A stretch of DNA of 64,000 nt from contig NZ_JADMLH010000001.1 of NCBI RefSeq assembly GCF_016464385.1, positions 310,001 through 374,000 on the forward strand, given 5' to 3'. Source of the stretch: Nucisporomicrobium flavum (GTDB taxonomy: Bacteria; Actinomycetota; Actinomycetes; Mycobacteriales; Micromonosporaceae). Positions within the stretch are counted from its first letter, which is position 1, and every line of letters begins with the position of its first letter. The notes below the pieces were generated by a model, which was not told the DNA's origin, searched no databases, and saw nothing but the letters and a program-made list of their open reading frames with translations. Positions 18,334 through 27,135 of the stretch are shown here, in pieces. A program made the translations under genes and the position numbers.

Positions 18334-20265
18334 ATGGATGAACCCCGATCAGCGCCGCTCCCGCCGTGGTGGGCCAGGGTGCATGAGGCCGCGCAGCTGC
18401 TGGCCTCCGAGCTCAACGCCGCCGTCGCCCACGCCGCCCGGGCCGGCACGTACACTCCGCCGCCCGGCTCCCCACCACCACGGCGACGACGGCAACCCGG
18501 CTCCCTGCGCCACCTCGCCGAGGTGATCCGCTCCCACCGCCTGGCGCCCGGCGTCTCCGCCGACAAGGACGACGTCGCGGCCGTCCTCTCCGGCGATCCG
18601 CGCCACCTCGCCGACCCGGCCCTCGTCGTCGCGGTCGCCCGGGCCAGCCGGCTCATCTCCGGCGAGCCGTTCGCCGCCATCGACGCGGACCGGCTCGTGG
18701 TGGCCAGCAGCCACGTCTCGGCGTTGCTCGACGCCGCCCGCGAGGCCGACGACCGGGCGCCGCGGGCCGTACCCGCCCCGCGCCCCGCCCCCGGTCCGCG
18801 GGTCGCCCCCGGCCCGCCCGCTGTCACCGCCCCTCGCACCGCCACCTCGGGCGCGCAGCCCGAGGTCATCGACGCGTACTTCACCACGCGCCGGCCCACC
18901 CGGCGCCGGCCGCTGATCGCCGGTGCCATCAGCGCCCTGGTGCTGGCAGGCATCACCCTCCTCGCTCTGCACCGCCAGGAACCGCACCCGCCGGCACCTC
19001 CGGCGCCTCCCGCAGCCGCGGTGGCCGCGGTGACGCCGCTCGAGCACGGGCACGCGCCCAACGACTACCTCAACAGCCGGCCGCTGCAGGACGCGCTCGA
19101 CCACGGATTCACCAGCATCGAGGCCGACGTCTACCTGCGGGACGGCACCCTGGTGCTCTGCCACCGGTTCGAGGGCGACCTCTGCCGGGACGACCGCGGC
19201 GCCCGGACCACCGCGCGGCCCTTCGAGGCGACGTACCTCCAGGGGCTCAGCGCGAGGGTGAGACGCCACAGCGGGCGGGTGTACCCGGGATACCAGCAAC
19301 CGGTCCTGCTGTTCGTCGAGATCAAGTGCGTGGAGGACGCGTACGGCTGCCGGCTGCCCGCGGACCCGGACGCCGCGGCCACGGACGAGAACAACCCGCT
19401 GGTGGTCGCCGGCAGAATCATGAGTGCGCTCGTCCCGTACCGCGGCATGCTCTTCCACGCCGACCCGGCGGCACGGCGCTGGGGACCGGTCCAGGTCGTC
19501 CTCACCGGCGACCACAACGAGGACCAGCTCCCGGCCGGCGCCCACGGCTCCACCTCCGTACGCGGACTCCTCGCCCAGCAGCCCGACAGGTACGCGTTCC
19601 TGGACGGAAGCTTCGCCGTCGATCGGGACCAGTACAACGCCGACCTCGTCCCGGTGATCAGCTTCGCGAACCCGGCCACGACGGGCGCGTGCATGACCGC
19701 CGGACGAGACCCCATCCAGACCCTGCACTGGGACAACATCATCAAAGCCCAGAGCACCGGGCACCACGTCCGGGCGTCCGACCCGGCGAACTGCCCCGAC
19801 CACGACGACGCGTGGACCGACGCGCTGTACGCCGGCGTCGACTACCTCAGCAGCAAGCACCTGCCCCAGCTCGGCGGCTGGCTCACCGACAACGCCACCG
19901 GCGGGGGCGGCGGCCACTGCGCCCTCCCCACCTGGATCGCCGGCGCGCGGCTGCAGGGGCAGTACTGCACGCTCAGCACCGGGAATGTGCCCGTCATGAG
20001 CCGGCCGGATCCCCACTCCCCGCGCGTGGGAACCCTCTCGCACGGCGGCGCCACCTGGTTCCTGGGTCAGCAGCCGGGTGAGCCGTACGTGGACCACTCG
20101 ACCCACAACTACTGGTGGGCGTACACGCGGGCGGACAACGGGCAGTGGGGCTGGGTGTCGCTGGTGTACTTCACCGACCCGGGGCCCGACCAGTCCGCCG
20201 ACGGGCTGCAGTACGGCTGCTACGACGTACGCCCCGGCGAGAACGACGACTGCCACCCGCTCTGA
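18334..20265 (+). CDS. HTH-like / transmembrane / extracellular GDPD-like phosphodiesterase / SH3 fusion
   Basis: 643-aa protein with an unusual layout. Residues about 45-135 resemble the XRE-like N-terminal module of many actinobacterial multidomain proteins (LRHLAEVIRSHR, VAAVLSGDPRHLADPALVVA). A Pro/Ala linker leads to a transmembrane helix at about 193-213 (LIAGAISALVLAGITLLAL). Outside the membrane, residues about 238-530 look like a PI-PLC/GDPD TIM-barrel enzyme (HGHAPNDYLNSRPL, SIEADVYLRDGTLVLCH, FVEIKC), and residues about 545-640 resemble a bacterial SH3 domain with DNGQWGWVSLVYF. The orientation implies a cytoplasmic helical module and a secreted phosphodiesterase. The enzyme substrate is not known. 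Confidence 0.65.
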   Translation: MDEPRSAPLPPWWARVHEAAQLLASELNAAVAHAARAGTYTPPPGSPPPRRRRQPGSLRHLAEVIRSHRLAPGVSADKDDVAAVLSGDPRHLADPALVVAVARASRLISGEPFAAIDADRLVVASSHVSALLDAAREADDRAPRAVPAPRPAPGPRVAPGPPAVTAPRTATSGAQPEVIDAYFTTRRPTRRRPLIAGAISALVLAGITLLALHRQEPHPPAPPAPPAAAVAAVTPLEHGHAPNDYLNSRPLQDALDHGFTSIEADVYLRDGTLVLCHRFEGDLCRDDRGARTTARPFEATYLQGLSARVRRHSGRVYPGYQQPVLLFVEIKCVEDAYGCRLPADPDAAATDENNPLVVAGRIMSALVPYRGMLFHADPAARRWGPVQVVLTGDHNEDQLPAGAHGSTSVRGLLAQQPDRYAFLDGSFAVDRDQYNADLVPVISFANPATTGACMTAGRDPIQTLHWDNIIKAQSTGHHVRASDPANCPDHDDAWTDALYAGVDYLSSKHLPQLGGWLTDNATGGGGGHCALPTWIAGARLQGQYCTLSTGNVPVMSRPDPHSPRVGTLSHGGATWFLGQQPGEPYVDHSTHNYWWAYTRADNGQWGWVSLVYFTDPGPDQSADGLQYGCYDVRPGENDDCHPL

Positions 20266-20393
20266 CCGACCGTCTCCTGATCAGGTGTTTTGTGGTCAGC
20301 CGGCGAAGCCGTCGGCATTGTTCTGTGGTCCGGCGCTCCGCGCCTAGAGCATCCTAGGAACCTAGGGGTTATTCGTCCGGGCGGGTCCCGGTC

Positions 20394-20399
20394 TAGGCT
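20394..20399 (+). promoter_or_regulatory. -10-like box (leaderless type)
   Basis: TAGGCT six bases before the ATG at 20406. Just upstream (20353-20366) two CCTAGG palindromes flank an AA dinucleotide. Confidence 0.4.
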
Positions 20400-20405
20400 G
20401 GACGC

Positions 20406-20756
20406 ATGCCCGCCCGCGCACTCGACGCTCCCGTCGCCCACCTCGCCCGGCCGCACCGGCCCGTGCTGGTGGCCGGGACGCTCGCCGAGCTGACCGGTCC
20501 CACCCAGGGCCAGGTCGAGCTCCCGCTGCGCCTCTGGTGGAACCCGCACCGCGCCTTCAACCTCGGCGAGCACACGATGCTGCTCTGGATGTACGAGAAC
20601 GTCCTGCGCGAGGCCGTTCGCATCGACGAGCTGCGCGACCACCTGCACGGCCCGACACTGGTGCGCCTCTGGCCGGAGCTGAACCTCCCCCGCGGGGTGC
20701 GCGCCGCCTGGGAGGCCCGCCACCCGGCGCTGCGCCACGCCGCCCGCGCCGCCTGA
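20406..20756 (+). CDS. conserved actinobacterial hypothetical protein
   Basis: 116-aa soluble protein with LPLRLWWNPHRAFNLGEHTM, LWMYENVLREAV and LWPELNLPRGVRAAWEARHP. I have a recollection of this motif pattern in short actinobacterial proteins that accompany AbiEii-type nucleotidyltransferases, but no such gene is adjacent here (the AbiEii-like gene is 6 kb away), so that link is weak. Function unknown. Start supported by the TAGGCT box. Confidence 0.6.
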   Translation: MPARALDAPVAHLARPHRPVLVAGTLAELTGPTQGQVELPLRLWWNPHRAFNLGEHTMLLWMYENVLREAVRIDELRDHLHGPTLVRLWPELNLPRGVRAAWEARHPALRHAARAA

Positions 20757-21048
20757 CCCCGAGCGCGCCCAGCACGAGCGCAAGCCGCGCAGCCTGGGCG
20801 CAAGCCGCGCTGCCAACGCGGTCGGGGCGGCTGAGACGGGAGGGCGGGCTGAGCGCACCCCACGCAGCCGACACCCTCAGCCTGACCGGCGCGCTCAGCG
20901 GAACGGGCACGACCCACACGGTCGGCGCGGCCGCGGCGGAGCGGGCAGCCCGCCATCCCGGAGGCGGCGGACAGAAATCGTTTCCGGCCGGCGGAGCCGT
21001 CGCTCTATGCTGCTTCACCCCGGACGACCTGACGTCGAGGAGCTGCCG
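20757..21048. other. intergenic region with short direct repeat
   Basis: Contains two copies of GCGCAAGCCGCGC 20 bases apart (about 20778-20790 and 20798-20810) and otherwise no convincing gene. A TATGCT at about 21006-21011 could be a -10 element for the tautomerase gene downstream. Confidence 0.4.
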
Positions 21049-21453
21049 ATGCCGCACGTGACGCTTCACGCGCTCGAGGAGGAGCTCGCCGGGAGGGAAG
21101 CCCTCCTCATCGAGCACCTCACCGGCGCCGTCGTGTCCGTGTACGGCGAGTGGGCCCGGCCCTCCGTGGACGTCCGGCTCATCGGCGTCCCGGCCGGACG
21201 GTGGGGTCGCGGCGGAACGGCAGTCGCGACCGCCGCCCCGAGCGTCACGTTCGGCATGCGGGAGGAAGTGTTCGCCAGGGACGACGCCGCCACGGTGGTG
21301 GCCCGGCTCGTCGCCGCGTTCACCGACGCCGTCGCCGCCGTGTTCGGGGAGAATTGCCGGGACGACGTCCTGGTCGAGCTGGTCGGCCGGCCCACGTCCC
21401 GGTCCGGGCTCGGTGGGAGGGTGATCGGCGACGGCCGCACACCGGCGGGCTGA
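21049..21453 (+). CDS. tautomerase family protein (4-oxalocrotonate tautomerase/MIF-like)
   Basis: 134-aa protein starting MPHVTLHALEEELAGREALL; after Met removal the N-terminal proline would be the catalytic base of the tautomerase superfamily. The helix LIEHLTGAVVSVYGEW and the strand VDVRLIGVPAGRWGRGG are typical. Length is that of two fused 4-OT units. Start chosen because the M-P pair is required and a GAGGAG Shine-Dalgarno lies about seven bases upstream. Substrate unknown; it is convergent with the PPOX gene. Confidence 0.72.
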   Translation: MPHVTLHALEEELAGREALLIEHLTGAVVSVYGEWARPSVDVRLIGVPAGRWGRGGTAVATAAPSVTFGMREEVFARDDAATVVARLVAAFTDAVAAVFGENCRDDVLVELVGRPTSRSGLGGRVIGDGRTPAG

Positions 21454-21462
21454 CCGGAGCGG

Positions 21463-21951
21463 TCAGGCCTGCCGTTCGGCGCGTTGCCGGATGAGCTGCT
21501 CGACCGCGGTCGGCAGCGTCGTCTCGAAGTCGATCAGCTTGGCCCAGGTGGGCGTGACGACGATGCGGACCATGCCGTCGTAGAGCGACCGCACCTCCGC
21601 CTCCCAGGCCACCCGCTGGTCCGGCGTCATCGCGTAGCTGCCGTTCATCTGCAGGAACTCGTCCGGGATGCCGTCGACGACGTCCAGTTCCGCGCGGCCG
21701 CGCAGGAGCAGGATCGTCGGTGGGTGGACCTCGGTGTCGATGGTCAGGGCCACCGCCGGGTGGCGGCGCAGCGACGCCAGCTTGGGGGCGTTCTTCGCCG
21801 TGCACATGACGATCTGCGCGCCAGTCCAGGTGAACGCCATCGGCACGCAGCGGGGAGTGCCGTCCTCGGCGACGTACGCGAGGCGGGTGATGTCGCGGGC
21901 GAGCAGGTCCCGGCTGCCCGGCCGGTCGAGGACGATCTGGGTCGGTTCCAC
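21463..21951 (-). CDS. PPOX-class (F420-dependent) oxidoreductase
   Basis: 162-aa split-barrel flavin/F420-binding protein. DRPGSRDLLARDITRLAYV, EDGTPRCVPMAFTWTG, APKLASLRRHPAVALTID and the LLRGRAELDVVDG strand match PPOX-class F420-dependent enzymes of actinobacteria. Substrate unknown. The GTG start at 21951 (VEPTQIVLD) has GGGAGAGA upstream, but that sequence is the 3' arm of a perfect 21-bp inverted repeat, so initiation may be structure-controlled; a second in-frame GTG at 22029 would translate the whole repeat. The gene lies 3' of a small wHTH-like gene on the same strand. Its N-terminal part is duplicated as a remnant at 16.7 kb. Confidence 0.78.
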   Translation of the reverse strand: MEPTQIVLDRPGSRDLLARDITRLAYVAEDGTPRCVPMAFTWTGAQIVMCTAKNAPKLASLRRHPAVALTIDTEVHPPTILLLRGRAELDVVDGIPDEFLQMNGSYAMTPDQRVAWEAEVRSLYDGMVRIVVTPTWAKLIDFETTLPTAVEQLIRQRAERQA

Positions 21952-22030
21952 GGTGTCTCTCCCGATGTCGAGGTGATCGCTGCGCCGGGGACGGAGCCGG
22001 CCTCGCTTTCTCGACATCGGGAGAGACACC
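21952..22030. repeat. perfect 21-bp inverted repeat spanning the PPOX translation start
   Basis: Arms at 21952-21972 and 22010-22030 are exact reverse complements (left arm begins GGTGTCTCTCCCGATGTCG) around a 37-base spacer. In the minus-strand transcript this would form a long hairpin whose 3' arm contains the GGGAGAGA ribosome binding site and ends immediately before the PPOX GTG start, so it could hide the start from ribosomes or act as a terminator/attenuator after the upstream small gene. Confidence 0.85.
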
Positions 22031-22034
22031 GCCG

Positions 22035-22280
22035 TCAGGCCGGGGCGTACTTCCCGCGGCCGGTCTTGCGGAAGGCGCCGCGCTTCACGCCTTCCTTGAG
22101 CGCGTTACGGAAACGGGTCGGGCCCCAGTACTTGCAGCCCAGCGCCTCACCGATGTGGTCGCGGGACGCCTCGCCCTCCTCCTTGAGCAGGCTCTGGATC
22201 AGCGAGATCTCGCGCCGCGTCCACCATTCGTTCTCGTCGGCGTCCACGCTCGAGGTGGACGGGAACGGGGTGTATCCCAT
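22035..22280 (-). CDS. small winged-helix-like protein
   Basis: 81-aa basic protein: [20 protein letters not shown], then [20 protein letters not shown] and [20 protein letters not shown]. The helical part followed by a short basic wing-like tail suggests nucleic-acid binding. The ATG at 22280 has a strong GGAGG Shine-Dalgarno. It lies 19 bases downstream of the decayed MFS transporter and just upstream of the 21-bp inverted repeat. Family not identified with certainty. Confidence 0.65.
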   Translation of the reverse strand: MGYTPFPSTSSVDADENEWWTRREISLIQSLLKEEGEASRDHIGEALGCKYWGPTRFRNALKEGVKRGAFRKTGRGKYAPA

Positions 22281-22299
22281 GACGGCCTCCTTTGCCGGA

Positions 22300-23693
22300 T
22301 CAGGACGGGGCGTGGCCGGTGCCGCGGCCCTGACCGCGGCCGAGGGTGTACGGGTCGGCCTCCTCGCCGGGCTCGTCGAGCTCGGCGGCCTGCGCCGACA
22401 GCGGCGGGGCGATGTCCTCCAGGTCCCGCTGCGCCGCCTCGACACCCATCGTGGCCTGCACGATGCCACCGAGGATCATGACCACGGCGCCGACGACGTA
22501 CCCGATGAAGATCTGCTTGGGTTCGCCGCTCTGGATGAGCGCACCGAACAGCAGCGGGCCGCCGAAGCCGCCGACGATCGTGCCGGTGGCGTAGAAGAAC
22601 GCGATCGCCATGGCTCGCGTCTCCATCGGGAAGATCTCGCTGACCGTCAGGTACGCCGCGCTGGCCCCTGCCGAGGCGAAGAAGAAGATGATGCACCAGG
22701 CCACGGTCTGCGTCGTGGCGTTCAGCGCGCCGTTGCGGAACAGCACGCCGGTGATGACCAGCAGGATGCCGGAGAGAATGTACGTGCCGGAGATCATCGG
22801 CTTGCGCCCGACCGTGTCGAACAGCCGGCCGAGCAGCAGCGGGCCGAGGAAGTTGCCGACCGCGAACGGGATCAGGTACCAGCCGACGGCGTTTGTAGAG
22901 GAACGCCTGCCCGGTGAAGAGCGACAGGCCGACGAAGGTGCGCTTGGGGTACATGCGGAACACCACGCCGGCGATCTCGGCGATGCCCATCGGCGGGCGC
23001 TGCTTGATCCGGATGGTGCGCCGGGGCTCGATCAGTTCCTGCCCGGTCTCGCGGACCACCTCGTGCTCGATTCTGCCGGGTGACGCGTTCCGCTTCCTCC
23101 TCGTACCCGTGCAGGAAGAGCCATCGTGGACTTTCCGGGACGTGCCGGCGGACCAGCAGGATCGCGAAGCCCATGATCGCGGCGAGGCCGAAGGCGAGCC
23201 GCCAGCCGATGTCGATCGGGAACCATTCGGGCCTGAGCAGCGCGACCGAGGCCAGCGAGCCGAAGATCGTGCCGATCCAGTAGGAGCCGCCGATGACCAG
23301 GTCGACGGCGCCGCGCACGCGGGCGGGGATGAGCTCGTCGACCGCGGAGTGGATGGCCGAGTACTCGCCGCCGACGCCCGCGCCGGTGATGACCCGGCAG
23401 ACCAGGAACCAGATGAAGTTCATGGAGAACGCGGTGAGGATGCTGCCGGCCAGGAACACCGCGAGAGTGATCATGAACAGCTTCTTGCGGCCCAGCCGGT
23501 CGGCCAGCCGCCCGAAGTAGAGGGCGCCGACGCAGGCGCCGACGATGTACGCCGAGCCGGCCGAGCCGACCTGGGTCGCGCTCAGCTCGAGGCCGCTGCC
23601 CGGCTCGGACAGCCGGCCGTCGATGGCGCCGACGATCGTGACGGCGAGACCGTCGAGGATCCAGACCGTGCCGAGCCCGATGAGTCGATCAAT
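22300..23693 (-). pseudogene. MFS transporter, decayed by frameshifts and deletions
   Basis: Sugar-porter-like MFS sequence is recognisable throughout, but in three frames. The first frame runs from [20 protein letters not shown] through [20 protein letters not shown] to [18 protein letters not shown]; near 23075-23100 it shifts to a frame reading [20 protein letters not shown] and [11 protein letters not shown]; near 22895 it shifts again to [20 protein letters not shown] and [13 protein letters not shown]. Between FLY and VGWYL about 20 expected residues seem missing. The 5' end is also abnormal: a TAG precedes the first recognisable residues and no start codon is evident. Two small indels could be sequence errors, but the combination favours real decay. 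Confidence 0.8.
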
Positions 23694-26175
23694 GCGGGCC
23701 TACGGCGACGACGCGGACCGCCGCGGCGCCGGCCTCGTCGCTGGCCGCGAGGTCGACCTCCGCCTCGATGCCCCAGTCGTGGTCGCCCTCCGGGTCCTCG
23801 AAGACCTGCCGCACCTTCCACACCGCCGGGCCCTGCTCGATGTGCAGGAACGCCGGGCCGCGCGCGGACGGTCCCGTGCCGACCGTCGGGTACTCGTCGT
23901 AGTAGTCCTCGAGGGCTTCGATCCAGCGCTCCGTCGTCCAGCCGCTCTCGGCGTCGAGCTCACCCAGCTCCTCGGCGCGGCGCAGGGCGAACAGTTCGAC
24001 GCGACGGAACAGGGCGTTGCGCACCAGTACCCGGAACGCGCGCAGGTTGCGGGTGACCGCCGGCGGCTTGTCGTCGAGCGGGGACGGTTCGGCGACCTCC
24101 GCGCCCGGGTTGCGCAGCCGCTCCCACTCGTCGAGCAGGCTGGAGTCGACCTGGCGGACGAGCTCGCCGAGCCATTCGATCAGGTCGGTCAGTTCTTCCG
24201 TACGCGCGTCCTCCGGCACGGTCTGCCGCAGCGCCCGGAACGCGTCCGCGAGGTAGCGCAGCACCAGCCCCTCGGAGCGGGACAGGCCGTAGAAGGACAC
24301 GTACTCGGTGAACGTCATCGCGCGCTCGTACATGTCGCGGACGACGGCCTTGGGCTTGAGCTCGTAGTCGGCCACCCACGGGTGCCCGCGCCGGTACGTC
24401 TCGTACGCGGCGTAGAGCAGCTCGGCCAGGGGCTTCGGGTACGTGACCTCGTCGAGCAGCTCCATGCGCTGGTCGTACTCGATGCCCTCGGCCTTCATGG
24501 CGTTGACCGCCTCGCCCTTGGCCTTGAACTGCTGCGCCGAGAGCACCTGCCGCGGGTCCTCGAGCGTCGCCTCGATCACCGACACGACGTCGAGCGGATA
24601 GTCCGGCGACTCGCGGTCGAGCAGCTCCAGGCAGGCCAGCGCGAACGGCGACAGCGCCTGGTTGAGCGCGAAGTCGAGCTGCAGGTCGTCGACGAGCCGG
24701 TACGCGCCGTCGACCTTCTCGATGACCCCGCCGGCGAGCAGGGCCCGCGCGATGGCGATGGCCCGGCGGATGTGCCGGCGCTGCGCCGCGGGCTCCTCGT
24801 GGTTGTCGGTGAGCAGGTGCCGCATGGCCGCGAACGGGTCGCCGCCGCGGGCGATCACGTTGAGCAACATCGCGTGCGACACCTGGAACGACGAGGTCAG
24901 CGGCTCGGGGTCGGCCGCGACGAGCCGCTCGAACGTGGGCTGGCCCCAGCCGATCGTGCCCTCCGGCGGCTTCTTGCGCACGACCTTGCGGCGCTTCTTC
25001 GGGTCGTCGCCGGCCTTGGCGAGCGCGCGCTCGTTGTCGATGACGTGCTCGGGCGCCTGCACGATGACCGTGCCCAGCGTGTCGTAACCGGCTCGGCCGG
25101 CCCGGCCGGCGATCTGGTGGAACTCGCGGGCCTTGAGCAGCCGGGTCTTCACGCCGTCGTACTTGCTCAGGCCGGTGAACAGCACCGTACGGATGGGCAC
25201 GTTGATGCCGACGCCGAGGGTGTCCGTGCCGCAGATGACCTTCAGCAGGCCGGCCTGGGCGAGGGTCTCCACGAGCCGGCGGTACTTGGGCAGCATGCCG
25301 GCGTGGTGCACGCCGATCCCGTGCCGGACCAGGCGCGACAGCGTACGCCCGAAGCCCGCGGTGAACCGGAAGTTGCCCAGCGCCGCGGCGATCGCGTCCT
25401 TCTCGGCGCGGGTGCACATGTTGATGCTCATCAGCGACTGGGCGCGCTCGAGGGCGGCCGCCTGGGTGAAGTGCACGATGTACACCGGCGCCTGGCGGGT
25501 GGTGAGCAGCTCCTCGATGGTCTCGTGCAGCGGCGTCATCGCGTACGAGAACAGCAGCGGGACCGGCCGCTCGGCGTTCGCGACCACCGCCGTGAGCCGG
25601 CCGGTGCGCCGCGACAGGTCGTCGACGAAGCGCGTGGTGTCGCCGAGCGTGGCGGACATCAGCAGGAACTGGGCCTGCGGCAGCTCGATCAGCGGCACCT
25701 GCCAGGCCCAGCCGCGGTCCGGCTCGGCGTAGAAGTGGAACTCGTCCATGACGACCTGGCCGACGTCGGCGTCGGCGCCCTCGCGCAGCGCCAGGTTGGC
25801 GAGGATCTCCGCGGTGCAGCAGATGATCGGCGCGTCCGCGTTGACGCTGGCGTCGCCGGTGAGCATGCCGACGTTGTGCGCGCCGAAGACGGCGCAGAGG
25901 GCGAAGAACTTCTCCGACACCAGCGCCTTGATCGGCGCGGTGTAGAAGGTGGTGCGCTTCTCGGCCAGGGCGGCGAAGTGCGCGCCCGTCGCCACCAGGC
26001 TCTTGCCGGAGCCGGTCGGGGTGTTGAGGATGACGTTCGCCCCGGTGGCGATCTCGATGAGCGCCTCCTCCTGGTGCGGGTAGAGCGTCAGGCCCTGCTC
26101 GGCGACCCAGGACTGGAAGGCCTCGAAGACGGCGTCGGGTTCGGCGGTGCCGGGCAGGCGATCGGTCAGATTCAT
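23689..26175 (-). CDS. Ski2-like DEAD/DEAH-box helicase with DUF3516-type C-terminus
   Basis: 828-aa ATP-dependent RNA or DNA helicase. Walker [10 protein letters not shown] (near residue 53), motif II MDEFHFY (a DEFH variant of DEAD), motif III MSATLGD, and motif [15 protein letters not shown] are in order; a long C-terminal region matches the actinobacterial DUF3516 helicases. The likely role is RNA metabolism or repair, by analogy to Ski2/Mtr4-like enzymes. A TAGACT box nine bases before the ATG suggests a short leader. The stop at 23689 abuts the decayed MFS gene. Confidence 0.9.
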   Translation of the reverse strand: MNLTDRLPGTAEPDAVFEAFQSWVAEQGLTLYPHQEEALIEIATGANVILNTPTGSGKSLVATGAHFAALAEKRTTFYTAPIKALVSEKFFALCAVFGAHNVGMLTGDASVNADAPIICCTAEILANLALREGADADVGQVVMDEFHFYAEPDRGWAWQVPLIELPQAQFLLMSATLGDTTRFVDDLSRRTGRLTAVVANAERPVPLLFSYAMTPLHETIEELLTTRQAPVYIVHFTQAAALERAQSLMSINMCTRAEKDAIAAALGNFRFTAGFGRTLSRLVRHGIGVHHAGMLPKYRRLVETLAQAGLLKVICGTDTLGVGINVPIRTVLFTGLSKYDGVKTRLLKAREFHQIAGRAGRAGYDTLGTVIVQAPEHVIDNERALAKAGDDPKKRRKVVRKKPPEGTIGWGQPTFERLVAADPEPLTSSFQVSHAMLLNVIARGGDPFAAMRHLLTDNHEEPAAQRRHIRRAIAIARALLAGGVIEKVDGAYRLVDDLQLDFALNQALSPFALACLELLDRESPDYPLDVVSVIEATLEDPRQVLSAQQFKAKGEAVNAMKAEGIEYDQRMELLDEVTYPKPLAELLYAAYETYRRGHPWVADYELKPKAVVRDMYERAMTFTEYVSFYGLSRSEGLVLRYLADAFRALRQTVPEDARTEELTDLIEWLGELVRQVDSSLLDEWERLRNPGAEVAEPSPLDDKPPAVTRNLRAFRVLVRNALFRRVELFALRRAEELGELDAESGWTTERWIEALEDYYDEYPTVGTGPSARGPAFLHIEQGPAVWKVRQVFEDPEGDHDWGIEAEVDLAASDEAGAAAVRVVAVGPH

Positions 26176-26184
26176 GATTCGTCC

Positions 26185-26190
26185 AGTCTA
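26185..26190 (-). promoter_or_regulatory. -10-like box for the helicase gene
   Basis: TAGACT on the minus strand, nine bases before the helicase ATG. Confidence 0.35.
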
Positions 26191-26217
26191 TGGGCCCTGC
26201 CCGGCGCACAGCACCGT

Positions 26218-26242
26218 GGCCGGGCGCTGCGCGCGCCCGGCC
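26218..26242 (-). terminator. GC-rich hairpin between small ORF and helicase gene
   Basis: 10-bp stem GGCCGGGCGC / GCGCCCGGCC with a 5-base loop. It follows the 32-codon ORF on the minus strand and precedes the helicase promoter. Confidence 0.6.
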
Positions 26243-26278
26243 ACGGAAGGGACCTTGCTGTGGAGTTGTGCGGGTGAC

Positions 26279-26377
26279 CTACGCGCCGAACGCCGCGTAG
26301 ATCGGGCCGGCGACGCTGCCCGCGAGGCCGATGACGGCCGCGACGACGGCGATGGTGGATCCGATTCTCAGGCGCAT
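26279..26377 (-). CDS. 32-aa hydrophobic small protein
   Basis: A short ORF encoding MRLRIGSTIAVVAAVIGLAG and then SVAGPIYAAFGA. It has a basic N-terminus and one hydrophobic stretch, so it could be a small membrane peptide or a signal-peptide-like segment. A GGAAAGG Shine-Dalgarno lies about nine bases before the ATG and a strong hairpin follows the stop, which is why I consider it real despite its size. Function unknown. Confidence 0.5.
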   Translation of the reverse strand: MRLRIGSTIAVVAAVIGLAGSVAGPIYAAFGA

Positions 26378-26473
26378 CTCGGGAGCCTTTCCGGTGCTGA
26401 ACTGGCCTCGCTGAGATAGAGATTCGCGGCCGGCCGTTGCAGGCCGGTACTTGCCAGGTTGCGAAACGGTTGC

Positions 26474-27118
26474 CTAGCGCGGCCACCCGGCCAGCCGCTC
26501 GCGCAGCCGGGCGACATCCGCCTCGCTGAGGCCGTACCGGGCGAAGCGGGCGTCGTCGAGGCGGTCCAGGTAGCGGCCCGCGTCGGCCACCTCCTCGTCG
26601 TCGAGGCTCTCGTCGAGCGCGCGCGCCAGCTCCAGCACCCGCTCGAGGGGATAGCGCTCCAGCGCCGCGGCCACGTCGATGTAGTCGCGCACCTCGCGCC
26701 TGTTCACCAGCGCCGCCACCTTCGAGGCGACGAGGTCGTCGAGGTGCATGACCGGGCCGACGTCCATCACCACGGGCGCGCGCCGCCGGTCGAGGCGGGT
26801 CAGCGTCAGCCGCAGCGCCCGGCGGCCGTCGGCGACGTGGTATTCGCGCAGGTCCTCGTCCATGCCCGCGAACATCTCGTCGCCCACCTCGCGGAACACC
26901 TGGTAGCCGGCGTCGGTCAGCGCCCCGGTGACGTCGGCGGCGGCCGCCTCCACCGCCCCGGCGGTGTCGGTGAACAGGTCGATGTCCTCGGTGGGCCGGC
27001 GCACCAGCCCGTTGACCAGCCACGCCACGCCACCGCCGAGCACGAACCCGTGCCGCTCCCCCACCTTCAGGGCGATCGTGGCGACGTCGCGGTAGAAGTC
27101 GTCGATGTGCGCTGTCAC
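26474..27118 (-). CDS. AbiEii/AbiGii-like nucleotidyltransferase
   Basis: 214-aa protein of the minimal nucleotidyltransferase fold: FVLGGGVAWLVNGLVRRPTE followed by DIDLF provides the GG and the DxD-like acidic pair (near residues 25-48), and APVVMDVGPVMHLDDLVASK gives the third acidic position. Family members include AbiEii toxins that modify tRNA or transfer phosphate; other members are housekeeping proteins. No antitoxin-like gene is adjacent, so toxin function is unproven. GTG start at 27118, 17 bases after the histidine kinase stop, suggests read-through from that operon. Confidence 0.7.
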   Translation of the reverse strand: MTAHIDDFYRDVATIALKVGERHGFVLGGGVAWLVNGLVRRPTEDIDLFTDTAGAVEAAAADVTGALTDAGYQVFREVGDEMFAGMDEDLREYHVADGRRALRLTLTRLDRRRAPVVMDVGPVMHLDDLVASKVAALVNRREVRDYIDVAAALERYPLERVLELARALDESLDDEEVADAGRYLDRLDDARFARYGLSEADVARLRERLAGWPR

Positions 27119-27135
27119 GCCGCAGACCGTACCGG

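Noticed and set aside
23545..26277. 910-codon plus-strand open frame opposite the helicase gene
   Set aside because: Mirror-frame artefact; the minus strand has all Ski2-like helicase motifs and the plus product is low-complexity Arg/Val/Leu/Asp.
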